A stretch of 64,000 nucleotides of DNA, taken from Kuschelorhynchus macadamiae (taxonomy: Eukaryota; Arthropoda; Insecta; Coleoptera; Curculionidae). Shown here one piece after another: positions 38,106-48,550 of this stretch; the first letter of the stretch is position 1, and each line of letters starts with the position of its first letter. Position numbers and translations under genes: made by a program. The notes under the pieces were generated by a model. That model made no database searches and had not been told where the DNA came from. It worked only from the letters and a program-made list of their open reading frames with translations. The stretch spans positions 1-64,000 of the forward strand of contig JAUTXW010004479.1 of the NCBI GenBank assembly GCA_030620095.1. The letters run 5' to 3'.

Positions 38106-39047
38106 AACTTAGCGCATTCGATATCCGGCTTCAGATTTACGATCGGTCAATTGTTTTTGAAAATATCGGCGAAAAACCGACAATGGAGGATTTTATTTTT
38201 CGCCGGTAAATCCAAAACGGTAAATTTGACAGCTATCAAAATGTAACATTATTGGTACACTTTTTTAAGATGAATAAGATGGCGTGTATGACATATCTCC
38301 ATCCTCTTTTGTTATCCTGCAACCCGCCTCAACTTTCATTTTTCTTACAGCCGCCATATTGGATTTTTCGATTTTTGGAAAGAGCGTAAAATTTCTGGTC
38401 TAGTTATATCACACAAGTGCATAAAAGATTTGAGTATCATCGAAATATCACGCTTCGTAAAGTTAAAACTCAATTTTTTTAAGGACGCCATGATTTATTT
38501 GTAACAAAAGTGGGGACTTTGACGTTAAATAATTCAAAATATCAAAGTTGTGTTTTAATAAGTAGTACGTTTTTCTCTCAATAAAATCATAAATCTGACA
38601 CACAAATTGTCGAGACCTGTTTAAAATGGTTGATATTCCCTATTCAAATGAAGAAAAGTTTGACATATAAGCGCTGTAATGGCAGTCACACAGAAACGCC
38701 GACATTACCTCAGCAAGATATTTGAAGATGTACCCCGAACAACGGCAGCCTCATAAAACTCAATTTAGAAAAAATCGTAGATAGTTTAATTAATCTAGTT
38801 CAAGGAAAGTGTAACGAAAATTACGATTTTTTAAATCATGTCTTGTGGTCCGATGAGAGTAGGTTTACAAGTTGTTGAGTTTTTAATAGATAGACAGATT
38901 AGATTTGGAAGTAACGTTTGGTCTCGGGTCATTGGTAATTTAATCCAACTTACTTTTTTAATTGAGTTATAAATTATTAATCATTTCAGGCAATCGACTT
39001 ATAGAACCATTTTTGTTTGACTACAACCTAAACGGACAGAGATACCT
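38105..39047 (+). mobile_element. Truncated relative of element A
   Basis: From GCATTCGATATCCGGCTTC (38,112) to ACGGACAGAGATACC (39,045) this follows element A, including the subterminal region, leader, transposase start and intron. The outer 60-70 bp of the left end and everything after the second exon start are missing. It has diverged about as far from A as the arms of A have from each other. The transposase remnant is listed separately. Confidence 0.85.
38626..39045 (+). pseudogene. Transposase fragment of the truncated element-A relative
   Basis: It opens MVDIPYSNEEKFDI, then a TAA, then a readable YLKMYPEQRQPHKTQFRK in a shifted frame, all from the DUF4817-type region. Most of the helix-turn-helix is deleted. 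A shortened first catalytic block survives (LWSDESRFTSC then stop, around 38,845-38,880), then FGSNVW and an intron of about 55 bp bounded by GTAATT and TTTCAG at about 38,936-38,990, then NRLIEPFLFDYNLNGQRY before truncation. It shows the ancestral short intron that is swollen by an insertion in element A. Confidence 0.8.
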
Positions 39048-39304
39048 AGGGCTTTTGCGAAACCGGTTATACTAGCTTTACAAGCTACTCTACGAAAGAT
39101 GTGTTTAGAAAATCTTGGTTTCAACATTCTCTACAAATAATATCAGCCACACAATTTTTATCAACATGCAATACATTTTTAAAGGTTAAATGGTCACCAG
39201 TTTTTAAACGTAACTGTGATACATCTTTCTAAAGAGGAAACAATTAATTTTTCAGATTTTTCAAAAATGTACAGTGTATTCTATAAAAAGAAAACAAAGC
39301 GCCG
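39048..39304. other. Left target flank of the Transib element
   Basis: AT-rich sequence without a recognisable frame. It ends in CGCCG (39,300-39,304), the left copy of the 5-bp Transib target duplication. Confidence 0.7.
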
Positions 39305-42300
39305 CACAGTGATTCAGATTGTAATTCTTGCTGGACAATTTTTTTTGCTGTTAGTTAGCTAACTTATTGGATAAATTTATTTTTACATGGTATTTTAAAG
39401 CATTTCTGCAATTAACGCGGGGTATATTTTCAATAAGAAATTAAGATATAGATCCTATATACAGGGTGATTCAGAATCGGTCCATAATTTTATTCTTGAC
39501 CTTTGCAACTAAAGTAAAAAAAGCTATACTGAGCGTAAATTAATACATTTTATATATTTTATTTACTTAAATTAATTAACTGCATAAAATTATTATAAAA
39601 CAGGGTGTATCAAAAATTACTAAGAGTGTATTTTAACACGTGTCGCGATGTAAAAATTTAAAAAGTCCAAGTACTACACTATACACACAAGTGTTATTAT
39701 AACGTTTTTAGTCAGTTATGAGCGAGTTTATACAAGGTATTCATTTAGAAACTTCCCACCCCGGATATTTCGAAATTTAAAAATTTGCCAATACTTTACT
39801 TTTTTGTTATGAATATATTAGGATGAGAATTACTGATTATAGGTACTATAACATAATTTTCATACTAACAAAAATAAACATCTTTAAAAAGTAACGCTGA
39901 ACAAAAAACGGATAAAATCTAATCTAAATACTATTTTAATTAACACTTAACAGTTTTTTTTTAATTTAGTTTTGTTTTTAATTCGTTTAAGTAACAAATT
40001 CTTATGATCTTATCACTAGATACTTAAAAAAAATTAAAACTGGGAATCTGAGTTGTCAGAAGCATCGCTGCCGTTGTCATAACCTACATTTTTGTCAGGT
40101 GGCTTAAGCAAATTTATCACATCTCTATTGATAATACCTTTTTGTCTGGGTGGGAAAGTTCTAATACTGGATATTAATGGATCCGAGGATACTAACAGAA
40201 TATTTAAGAGGTCTTGATGCGTACTGATTCGCAAAATTTTACGAGTGTTATGTTCTCGGTAATAACGGATTTCTTTATGACGAGCTTCTTGGGCGTCCTC
40301 GGACATTTGCCCAATAGGTAGCATAAGATTAAGAACTTCTTTGCTATGAATAAGTATTTTGTGTACACTCTGAGCCATATATATAATTTTATATATAAAT
40401 CAGCTGTTTCCATTGCATACTCATGGAACTTTTTCGAATCGATATTATAATTACAATTTAACATAGAAAGAATAACACTAAATCGATAAATTAAGTTCTC
40501 GTCTATACCTGTAATGCTGGCAGACATTTTCGGATCTGGGAAAAAGCGACGAGCAGTGTTGCCATCGTTTGTATTTCCAAAGCCTGATTTAGGCATATCT
40601 ACTAAAAGTCCTGTTTTTTCCCGAAATCCGGAAATAATCTGTTTTTTTTTTCGTTTCGAATAAATTTTTATTTTCTTTTTGGACTCGCCAAGTTTTAAAG
40701 TCCAAACGATATGCTACGTGCAGCAGAAGTTCAAAAGACCTAATGTATGCATGTAATGTTGAAAATCCTGAACTAATCGCTTCCGTACTCAATTTACGTG
40801 ATACCAAAGTAGGAATATCATTAAACTCTTTAGGACCCGCCTTACAAATACAACACTTTTGGGACGAGTTATCCATCAATGAGTTACAAACCTTTCCGTC
40901 AACCATAGTTTTATGTAACTGATGTTTGACGGAGAAGCCTTGCTTTCTCGATAACAATTTTGGTTGGTAAGAGATTTTTGATTTGTTCGTCCATATGGGC
41001 AAATTCTTCTTTAATAAGCGAATCTGTTTCTTTCACAAACTGTAATTTCACTGGCCTACAGAAACGGGTTGAAGATGTTCTCGAATTTTGCCAAATTATT
41101 TTTTTCTCAGATTTTGATTGATGGTAGAGCTGTAAAGGTACCACACAGGTTGCAAAGATACTCGAGTCGTCCGATTCTTTTGATTCAAATCGTTGCTTAT
41201 AATTATTGTAACTTCCACTACCATCTGCCCCCCACTTGAAATCCATTTGCAACTCTTTTAGGCTATTTTCGGCAGAGCAATCAAAAGTTGACAAAAACAC
41301 ATCTCTCTGAACTGCACTGATCCGTTCAATTGTGTGGTTCAATAGACTCTGTAAATTAATCTGGGCAGATTTTTTTGTTATGGATATATGGTTCTGAGAA
41401 GGATAGCAACTTTTTTTCGATTCAATAATTTTGTGGTAGCTTGGATAAAGATTGCTAAGCCCTTTCTTTTTTGCTGATGTTCTTAATCCGATGTATTGAT
41501 GACGTGTCAATTTTAAAGAAATAAACAACGCTAAAGCTTCATCAGGGGTATAAGACTGGTTTTGCTTCTCACTATTTTTCATCGTTTTTTTTGAGTTGTG
41601 CAGCTCTGTTTGGAGGACACGCTATTTCGTGAAAGACACTTGCTACGTTTCTATGTCCGTTTGATCGAAGCTTCATTTCAGTGGCCATATACAGTTCATT
41701 TTGACTGGTTTTTTTAGTAAATTTTTCACTCTGCTCCTCTGGGTACGATTACTCGCTTGGGAAAATGCTATTTTTGGCCGACTAGGCTTATTAATTGTCG
41801 AAAAGTTTAGTTCTCCTTCAAGCCATTCTTCATTTTTTGCAACAAAATCTGATAAAAATCTTCGGCTTTCTTTCCATTTTTTCAGAAGCAGAATAGAGAA
41901 ACTTTTTAGCTTACTCTGTATATTTTTTAAATTTTCATCATTTATGTCTTTATCTTTAATATGTTCTTTTACGAAATGCATTAATTTCGCTTGCGACTGT
42001 GATGTTGTAGGTTGGAATTTATCGCCTTGTTTCAGCACATTAAACAAAACAGCTCGTTTAATGGATGCGCGTCTCTCTAAAAAAGAGGTGAACACTCATT
42101 AAAAGGCAAAAAGAGGCAAGCAAATCGAACATCATACCTTAGCAAAGATACCAAGAAACGTTTTTTATCTAATCATATTTAATAACTTTTGATAACTTGA
42201 AAGCGCAAGCCGACCCATTTTTCAATTTAAAAAAATAGGTATCATTTTGCATGTGTACACAAGAAAGCTATCAGAAGAAAAAAACATATATTGCAGAGCA

Positions 42301-42617
42301 CGCTATATGTAAAAAATTTAAGTAAATACCTGGCAAAATCACATCCATTTTCCAAAAATTCATTAACTGTTTACCAGGACACACTCAAGCACGCAACAAC
42401 TGACATTTAGCAACAAATAATTGTTTATCTCGCGCCGGCCGCGGCCTGCTAAGACTGGCGCTTGAATTTGACTAGTAAAGATTATTTTATATATTTTTTT
42501 TGTAATGATTTAAATTGACTGGGTATTGTTCTTTATTATTTTAGTTATATTAAATAAATTTGCATATTAAAAAAAAATTACTTCTGTCCAGCTAAAAGTA
42601 CCTGTGGAATCACTGTG
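39305..42617 (-). mobile_element. Transib DNA transposon with CACAGTG ends and CGCCG duplication
   Basis: Both ends read inward CACAGTGATTC. The same 5-bp CGCCG flanks both sides (39,300-39,304 and 42,618-42,622), fitting the GC-rich 5-bp duplications (CGNCG-like) known for Transib. After the first 11 bases the two ends differ for 14 bases, then share GCTGGACA at positions 26-33, followed in both by a run of T within a few bases. So the end is bipartite: outer heptamer, 18-bp spacer, inner octamer. The element is 3,313 bp and contains a frameshifted Transib transposase on the minus strand. Two CAGGGTG-type tips (39,459 and 39,602) lie in its 3' non-coding part, probably later insert remnants. 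Confidence 0.95.
40034..42095 (-). pseudogene. Transib transposase (RAG1-core relative), frameshifted
   Basis: Transib transposases are the DNA transposon relatives of the RAG1 recombinase. The minus-strand reading covers about 690 codons in five pieces, with frame changes near 41,690, 40,950, 40,620 and 40,375. N-terminal part: FLERRASIKRAVLFNVLKQG and LMHFVKEHIKDKD. All three catalytic acidic residues are visible: Asp in WGADGSGSYNNYKQRF (about 41,190-41,250), Asp in MVDGKVCN (about 40,886-40,908) and Glu in SEDAQEARHKE (about 40,274-40,300). The zinc-binding pairs are also present: CCIC at about 40,850 and VHKILIH at about 40,345-40,365, matching the CxxC and HxxxxH arrangement in RAG1. 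NTNDGNTARRFFPDP is diagnostic of the family. The C-terminus is acidic (SDASDNSDSQF). The true start is unclear and may lie upstream of 42,095. The copy is dead as read. Confidence 0.92.
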
Positions 42618-42622
42618 CGCCG

Positions 42623-42778
42623 GTGCCGAATACCCGTCAATTGGCAGTTTTATATATATAAAAAGGGATTTCATAAGTAGTGTAAGAAAAGTAAAAAAAA
42701 CTAAACAGCTTTTTATGACTCCGAAGTTATTCTAGAGAAAAATAAGTCAAAACAAATCGCAACTCTGTATTACATTTG
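42623..42778. other. Spacer between Transib and element D
   Basis: Short AT-rich spacer with a TTTTATATATATAAAA palindrome at about 42,649-42,664. No gene seen. Confidence 0.6.
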
Positions 42779-42780
42779 TA

Positions 42781-44664
42781 CCGGGTGACTTCGTATAAAC
42801 TGGAACCCCCCGTAACTTTTTTATTTTTTGTCGTACAAAAAAAATAAAAATACTGACATACAGAGGATTTTTTTTACATTATAAATCTGCATTGTAATTC
42901 CCAGTAACTTTTCATATATACGAGGAACGACAAAAAGTACAATTTTCTTTAATGGAATGCCCTGTAAATTTTGGCCTAAAGATCTTTTTTTTTCTGATTC
43001 CAAATATATAATACAAGTTGACATTTGGTTTAGCCGTTTTCGAGTTATTTAAGTTTAAAAATCAATTTTCATTATAGACTGTAAAATTACTGGCTATAAA
43101 ATATCAGCTTTTTGGAGTGTTGGCTATTGAAATAAACAATATAAACAAATGTTCTGTCAAATGTCAAATTACTGCATACCTAGGCATTATAATAAAACAG
43201 CGAAGTATACATTGAATATAAACAACAATTTATTAACAATATATTTTACTGCAAAATACACAGATGAACCAATTAACACAAAACAAATTAATCGGAATGA
43301 ATATTTCCCCCCTGATTATCTACACATTCGTGATAAACGTTTCGCAAAATGACCATTTCTTTCATTTAAATGTGTTATTTCCTGTGTTATAAAATATTTT
43401 ATATCTTCAAGGTTGTCCAGATCACGTTTATATATTTTGTTTTTAATATACCCCAACAAAAAATTATCCATGGGAGTTAGATCTGGACTATTTGAAGGCC
43501 ACGAAATAATTCCATTTCTTCCAATCCACTCGTTGTAATTCTCATCCAACAAAGTCTTCACCTCACGTACCACATGTGGTGGGGCACCGTCATGTTGAAA
43601 AATTATGTTCATATACTGCCTTAACGGTAAGTTTTCTAGCATTTCATGTAGATGAGTTTCCAGAACCTGTTCTCCTACCTTGAAATTGAACTTCCGTTGT
43701 GAATTGGGGATTTCTTGTGCCCACTGACGAAAATTTTGTCGATTAGGTAATCCACTAGTTAAAAAGCTTGACTCATCAATTTCTTCGTTATTTATTCTAT
43801 TTAACATAAAGTTGCAGAAATTGAGTCGTTGATTCTTATGCCTTTGAATTTTTGAACAGTATGATATTTATAGGGCCTAAATCCATATTTCTTTAAAACC
43901 TTCCTAATATATTCACGTGAAGTTCTTTTTACTCCGTAACGGGCCCGCATTTCCTTGGAAGTAGTTCGCAGTGACTGACTCGGATTTTCTACCTGATGCA
44001 ATGCAATATTTAAATCGTGATTTTCCGTATTATTGTTTAGTTCCCTCTTCTTTCTTTGCAAATCTGACGTTGTTCTAAAGTTGGTGAAAATATTCTGGAT
44101 TGTCGATCTTGAGGGAATCGGACCATCGGAATGATTTGCCATGTTAGCACGTCGCGTCGCAGAAGCATTATAATTATTTCTTCTTTTCAACTTCTCGTTT
44201 TCCTGCCACAGAATAAACCATTTAAAAAAAATATATCAAAAAGAATTTAATTCTATTAACAGTGATTTAAATGTCAAAGTCATTTCAGAAACATTTGTTA
44301 ATATTGTTTATTTCCATAGCCAACTGCTCAAAAAGCTGTTATTTTATAGCCAGTAATTTTACAGTCTATAATGAAAATTGATTTTTAAACTTAAATAACT
44401 CGAAAACGGCTAAACCAAATGTCAACTTGTATTATATATTTGGAATCAGAAAAGAAAGATCTTTCATTTTAGGCAAAAATTTACAGGGCATTCCATTAAA
44501 AAAAATTGTGCTTTTTGTCGTTCCTCGTATATAAAGTTACTGGGAATTACAATGCAGATTTATAACGTAAAAAAAATCCTCTGTATGTCAGTATTTTTAT
44601 TTTTTTTTGTACGACAAAAATTAAAAAAGTTCCGGGGGGTGGCAGTTTATACAAAGTCACCCGG
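42781..44664 (-). mobile_element. Element D: decayed DD40D Tc1/mariner-type transposon
   Basis: Ends read inward CCGGGTGACTT on both sides with TA at 42,779-42,780 and 44,665-44,666. The inverted repeats run about 370 bp (42,781-about 43,150 and about 44,290-44,664), clearly diverged from each other. The element is 1,884 bp, shorter than B, C and E, partly because its transposase has lost internal blocks. Confidence 0.9.
43316..44190 (-). pseudogene. Transposase of element D, frameshifted and internally deleted
   Basis: The upstream piece (44,190-43,801) contains helix-turn-helix-type sequence (GPIPSRSTIQNIFTNFRTT; TSREYIRKVLKKYGFRPYKY). It runs into a frameshift near 43,820, after which QRLNFCNFMLNR opens the second piece. 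The first catalytic block is shortened to EIDESSFLTSG. After NSQRKFNFK the usual VWCGII-GPF-LTG segment of about 25-30 residues is absent, and the reading resumes at VGEQVLETHLHEMLENLPLR. The second Asp (FQHDGAPPH) and third (NSPDLTPMDNFLLGYIKNK) are present with 40 residues between them, one fewer than in B, C and E. The N-terminal DUF4817 region is missing or unrecognisable, so the protein cannot work as read. Confidence 0.87.
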
Positions 44665-44666
44665 TA

Positions 44667-45159
44667 CATTAAAAAACATTTTAAAATGTAGCACCGTTTA
44701 GGAAACTATGATGAATGTAAGACTTAAATGTAATACTAAATGACAGAAAAGAAAATACATTTTGCATTTTTTCACAATTTTGTAATTTTAGTTAAAGTTA
44801 AAAATACATCAATATTATGTATTAATATACAGCTGGACAAATGAAACGGAACAAAGCATATTTCTGGTAAAATTCAAAGACGCATATTTTCGAAGCAAAA
44901 AAATATTTTGATCTTATCTTCACTGCATGTGATTGCGCATTTCCCCTACTCTCTTACCCCTAGGCCATAATCGCTAGTTGCAATGACATCTGCACTATAC
45001 AGGGTGTTGTATGAAATATTCTGAGTTTTGCAAATTTTGTTAGTTCCGAGAATCTAAGAAAAATAATTTTGTTAATTTTTTGTTCACGACAAAATGGTCT
45101 ATGGACGAATGCCAAAAACAATTTCTACTGATTTTGCCTAGCTTCATTTGTTTTCACTG
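44667..45159. other. Non-coding flank with solo termini
   Basis: CAGCTGGACAAATGAAACGG at about 44,831 looks like a Tc1-type tip; a loosely matching CTGTCCAG occurs inverted at about 47,943, on the far side of element E. TACAGGGTGTTGTATG at about 44,998 is another solo CAGGGTG tip. No gene seen. Confidence 0.5.
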
Positions 45160-45161
45160 TA

Positions 45162-45671
45162 CAGGGTGGGCCAAATTGGACACTTTTAAAGGGAAACTCC
45201 CTTTTCTAGAGGAGATAGGCAAAAAGTAATGTCGGTGTCTGGGGCTCAATTTTGACAAAAAACATAGTGGTGGAAACCGCACATCGATATCTCTTACCGT
45301 TTCAGAGTTACAGGGTGTTTTTCGAAAATGTGCATTTTTAACAAGTAGCTGTAATTTTTTTCCTATTGATTTTTTTTTGTTTCTGTAAAAACATTTTCAA
45401 AGCAACTTTTTACGTAGAATTTAATGGTTTTAGAATAATTTAAAAAAAATTAATAGTTTAATAGGTATAAGCAAAAAAAAAATTTTTTTATATGGTACAC
45501 CCTGTATATTATTGAATAATTGAAAAGAGCTTAAAATTACCTTTCCGAAAACATAGCACACTTGATATTTTGCTCAAGTTCTCTTTGAAATAGAGAGTTT
45601 TTTATAGTTTACTCATTTTAAACCAAGTAGGCTTTGGACGCACGCGGCCTTAAATAAGAAACAATTGCGTA
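45162..45671 (+). repeat. Left 510-bp inverted repeat of element E
   Basis: Reverse complement of 47,001-47,510. Similarity stops abruptly after AACAATTGCGTA, with different sequence beyond on the two sides. Confidence 0.95.
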
Positions 45672-45838
45672 CTGCTACTAGTAGTTACTTAGCAAAAAAG
45701 TGTATTATTTACAACGAAATCATTTATTATTTATAATTTAAAAACAAATAACAAATTTAGAAAAAGGTTAATTAAAATTAAAAAAAATTAAATTAAAAAA
45801 TTAAAATAATAATACGAAATAGTAATAAAAGATTTTTC

Positions 45839-46903
45839 CTACAGGAGGTTTTCAAAATGTCGACCGTTTTCTCTTATGCACAGACGGCATCGTTTCATCA
45901 CACTCTTTGCAGAATTCATTAATTCAAGAGGGGTGAGAGATGCAAACCCTCGCATAACTGCGACTTCTAAATCTTCTCTTGTATTTATGGGCAATTGAAA
46001 AATAACGTTCTTTAGTCTTCCCCAAAGATAAAAATCCATAGGGGTTAGGTCCGGCGACCTCGCTGGCCAACGATTAGGACCTTGGTTACCTATCCAATTA
46101 TTTTGAAAGTTAACGGCTAGAAAATTGCTGATGATTTCAGCATTGTGTGGCGGTGCCCCGTCTTGTTGGAAGAAAATGTTACGGTGTGCCATTAAGGGTA
46201 AATCATCAATGAGAGGTTCTATTTGTTGTTGTAATATTTGTAGATACCGTTGAGAGGTGAGAGTTCCATCATAAATTATTGGCCCAATAATCCTACCCCT
46301 AAATATACCTGCCCATACATTAAATCCAAATCTTCCCTGATTTCTTACCTCTACTATTGAATGAGGATTTTCCTGTGCCCAAGTATAGGAGTTATACCGA
46401 TTGAAAATACCGGCACTGCTTATATATGCTTCATCTATCCAAATACAATTTAACGGAAAATCGCGTACTTCATTACATTTTTCTAAAAACCAGTGGCAAA
46501 AAACTATGCGGCGTCCAAAATCTCCGGGTCTAAGGTGATGCACTTTTCTGGTTCTATATGGTTTAAAATTATGTTTCTTTAAACTTCGTCGAATGTTACT
46601 TCGTCCCAGTCCTGTTACTGTAGTCAGTTTTCGTGTGGATGTTTTGGGATTATTTTGAACGGCTCCTAAAATTACTATTTCTTCTAACTCTTTATCTCTG
46701 TTTGCTGCATACTGTTTTGGTCTATTTTTCTTAAACTGGCCACTATTAATTAAATTGTAACGCAATCTTCCGAAGATGTCTTTAAAAGGTTGCCTTCTCT
46801 CTGGATATCGTTCGTGGTACAAATTACTTGCTACCTGTGCATTCTGTCCGGCTTCTATAAAACACACTATCATATCCCATTTTTCATAATTGTCAAATTC
46901 CAT
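45839..46903 (-). CDS. Tc1/mariner DD41D transposase of element E
   Basis: A single uninterrupted 354-codon frame starting MEFDNYEKWDMIVCFIEAGQ. The DUF4817-type DNA-binding region spans about residues 1-60 (LYHERYPERRQP). A second helix-turn-helix with TSTRKLTTVTGLGRSNIRRS follows at about 95-120. Catalytic Asp residues lie in IWIDEAYIS, FQQDGAPPHNAE and RSPDLTPMDFYLWG; 41 residues separate the last two. The C-terminus CRLCIRENGRHFENLL matches the family. The gene lies between two apparently identical 510-bp repeats; the leader runs into the right repeat about 100 bp upstream. Minus-strand AATAAA lies at about 45,723-45,728. Length and motifs match transposases B and C, so function is likely retained. 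It would bind the terminal repeats and insert at TA. Confidence 0.95.
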   Translation of the reverse strand: MEFDNYEKWDMIVCFIEAGQNAQVASNLYHERYPERRQPFKDIFGRLRYNLINSGQFKKNRPKQYAANRDKELEEIVILGAVQNNPKTSTRKLTTVTGLGRSNIRRSLKKHNFKPYRTRKVHHLRPGDFGRRIVFCHWFLEKCNEVRDFPLNCIWIDEAYISSAGIFNRYNSYTWAQENPHSIVEVRNQGRFGFNVWAGIFRGRIIGPIIYDGTLTSQRYLQILQQQIEPLIDDLPLMAHRNIFFQQDGAPPHNAEIISNFLAVNFQNNWIGNQGPNRWPARSPDLTPMDFYLWGRLKNVIFQLPINTREDLEVAVMRGFASLTPLELMNSAKSVMKRCRLCIRENGRHFENLL

Positions 46904-47000
46904 TTTAAATTTAATTAAAAGCCTAAACCGGCCTAAACTAAAACAAAGCGTCGATCGTCGATACAGCCAAAATGGCTAAAATAACAATTTGACAACTACT

Positions 47001-47510
47001 TACGCAATTGTTTCTTATTTAAGGCCGCGTGCGTCCAAAGCCTACTTGGTTTAAAATGAGTAAACTATAAAAAACTCTCTATTTCAAAGAGAACTTGAGC
47101 AAAATATCAAGTGTGCTATGTTTTCGGAAAGGTAATTTTAAGCTCTTTTCAATTATTCAATAATATACAGGGTGTACCATATAAAAAAATTTTTTTTTTG
47201 CTTATACCTATTAAACTATTAATTTTTTTTAAATTATTCTAAAACCATTAAATTCTACGTAAAAAGTTGCTTTGAAAATGTTTTTACAGAAACAAAAAAA
47301 AATCAATAGGAAAAAAATTACAGCTACTTGTTAAAAATGCACATTTTCGAAAAACACCCTGTAACTCTGAAACGGTAAGAGATATCGATGTGCGGTTTCC
47401 ACCACTATGTTTTTTGTCAAAATTGAGCCCCAGACACCGACATTACTTTTTGCCTATCTCCTCTAGAAAAGGGAGTTTCCCTTTAAAAGTGTCCAATTTG
47501 GCCCACCCTG
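47001..47510 (-). repeat. Right 510-bp inverted repeat of element E
   Basis: Mirror of 45,162-45,671, apparently without a single difference. Confidence 0.95.
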
Positions 47511-47512
47511 TA

Positions 47513-48196
47513 CATGGTTTAATCGAGAAATTCGATATTTTTTCAAAAATTAATCCATAATTCAGGCTGTTTTTACAAAGTAGGCATGGGATAAGCGAAT
47601 TTGGAGTGAAGAGTTATGTTGCTAATACAACTAACACAAAGATATTATACCGGATGTGATAGAGACAAATGATCGGCAACTCAATTTTTTTTTGGCTTAA
47701 TTTTTTTTTAGGAATGTCACTCTTAAACTGCACCTCTGTTACATAAACGGTTAAGATTTGTTGATTCTCGTGGGAATATCAGGTAGAGGAGATCTTTTTA
47801 CCCAAACGGTTTTTTGATTTTAAGGCTACCTGCATTTGTCACGAAATAAACTGCAAACATATTGAACTTGTTTTCATTTCGAATTTTTTTTTGTGTCAAA
47901 ACGATACCGGGACAAAGAAAGAAACAAAAAAAAAAAACATTTCTGTCCAGTTAACTTGCTTTAATGATTTTTTTTTGTGTACGAGGGTTAAGCAAGACTA
48001 ACTATGTTTGCTTACAAATCACTGTATTTGCCTTTTTTCAAAAGAAACATGGGATAAATTAATTTTATGGTGTCGAATGTGATACTGCTAATATAATAAA
48101 TATAAAAATAGAGTGTGGCAAACTCAAATATGTACGCACACTGCTCACCTTTTTTAAACTTTTACGACTTTTTACAGCTCATGCCGCAGTAATGTA
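47513..48196. other. Non-coding stretch right of element E
   Basis: AT-rich with long A and T runs. Contains the loosely matching CTGTCCAG word at about 47,943 noted left of element E. No open frame worth reporting. Confidence 0.5.
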
Positions 48197-48550
48197 CGGA
48201 GTGTCCGAAATAAGATGCCCTACCTCCTTATCTCGGAAAATGTAAGAGATTGAGAAGATGATTAAAAAGAAAAGTCTCGTGGCTTGTCCTGTAACCTTAA
48301 TTTATTTACTTTTTATTTATACAAGGTACTCAGTTTCTCATTTCTCCTTCTTTACTAATTCTAAGTATTTTTTGTGTAAACCGCAATACAGGAAAATTAA
48401 TTTGTTTTTGAGATATTGACCAGTGAAAAATGACATTTTGATAAGTTAAAACTTTAGACCAAATCACGAAACTTTTCTTTTTAATTTTTCGTCCATCCCT
48501 TATGATTTTTTATAGAATAAGGGGGAGGACGTTTTATTTCGGACACCTCG
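48197..48550. mobile_element. 354-bp MITE with GTGTCCGAAATAA ends
   Basis: The left end CGGAGTGTCCGAAATAAGA is mirrored by CGAGGTGTCCGAAATAAAA (read inward from 48,550), about 16 of 19 bases alike, followed by a similar CCTCC-TTAT stretch on both sides. It has no coding capacity. TA precedes the left end, but the right flank is CACAA, so the target duplication is not clean. Likely a non-autonomous Tc1/mariner-like element. Confidence 0.7.

Larger units (their letters stand above)
45162..47510 (-). mobile_element. Element E: young intact DD41D Tc1/mariner with 510-bp inverted repeats
   Basis: Ends are CAGGGTGGGCCAAATTGG on both sides with TA at 45,160-45,161 and 47,511-47,512. The inverted repeats are each exactly 510 bp (45,162-45,671 and 47,001-47,510). 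On reading they appear identical, down to the lengths of several A and T runs that normally mutate quickly. The transposase between them is uninterrupted. Subterminal CAGGGTG at 45,311 and an inverted CACCCTG near 45,500 recur in the other arm. This is the best candidate in the window for a recently or currently mobile element. Confidence 0.96.

Noticed and set aside
41701..42102. 133-codon plus-strand frame over the Transib gene
   Set aside because: Shadow of the minus-strand transposase, which has clear family motifs in the opposite frame.
44831..47950. A larger element with CTGGACA ends interrupted by element E
   Set aside because: The two ends match over only about 8 bases after gaps; too weak to call.
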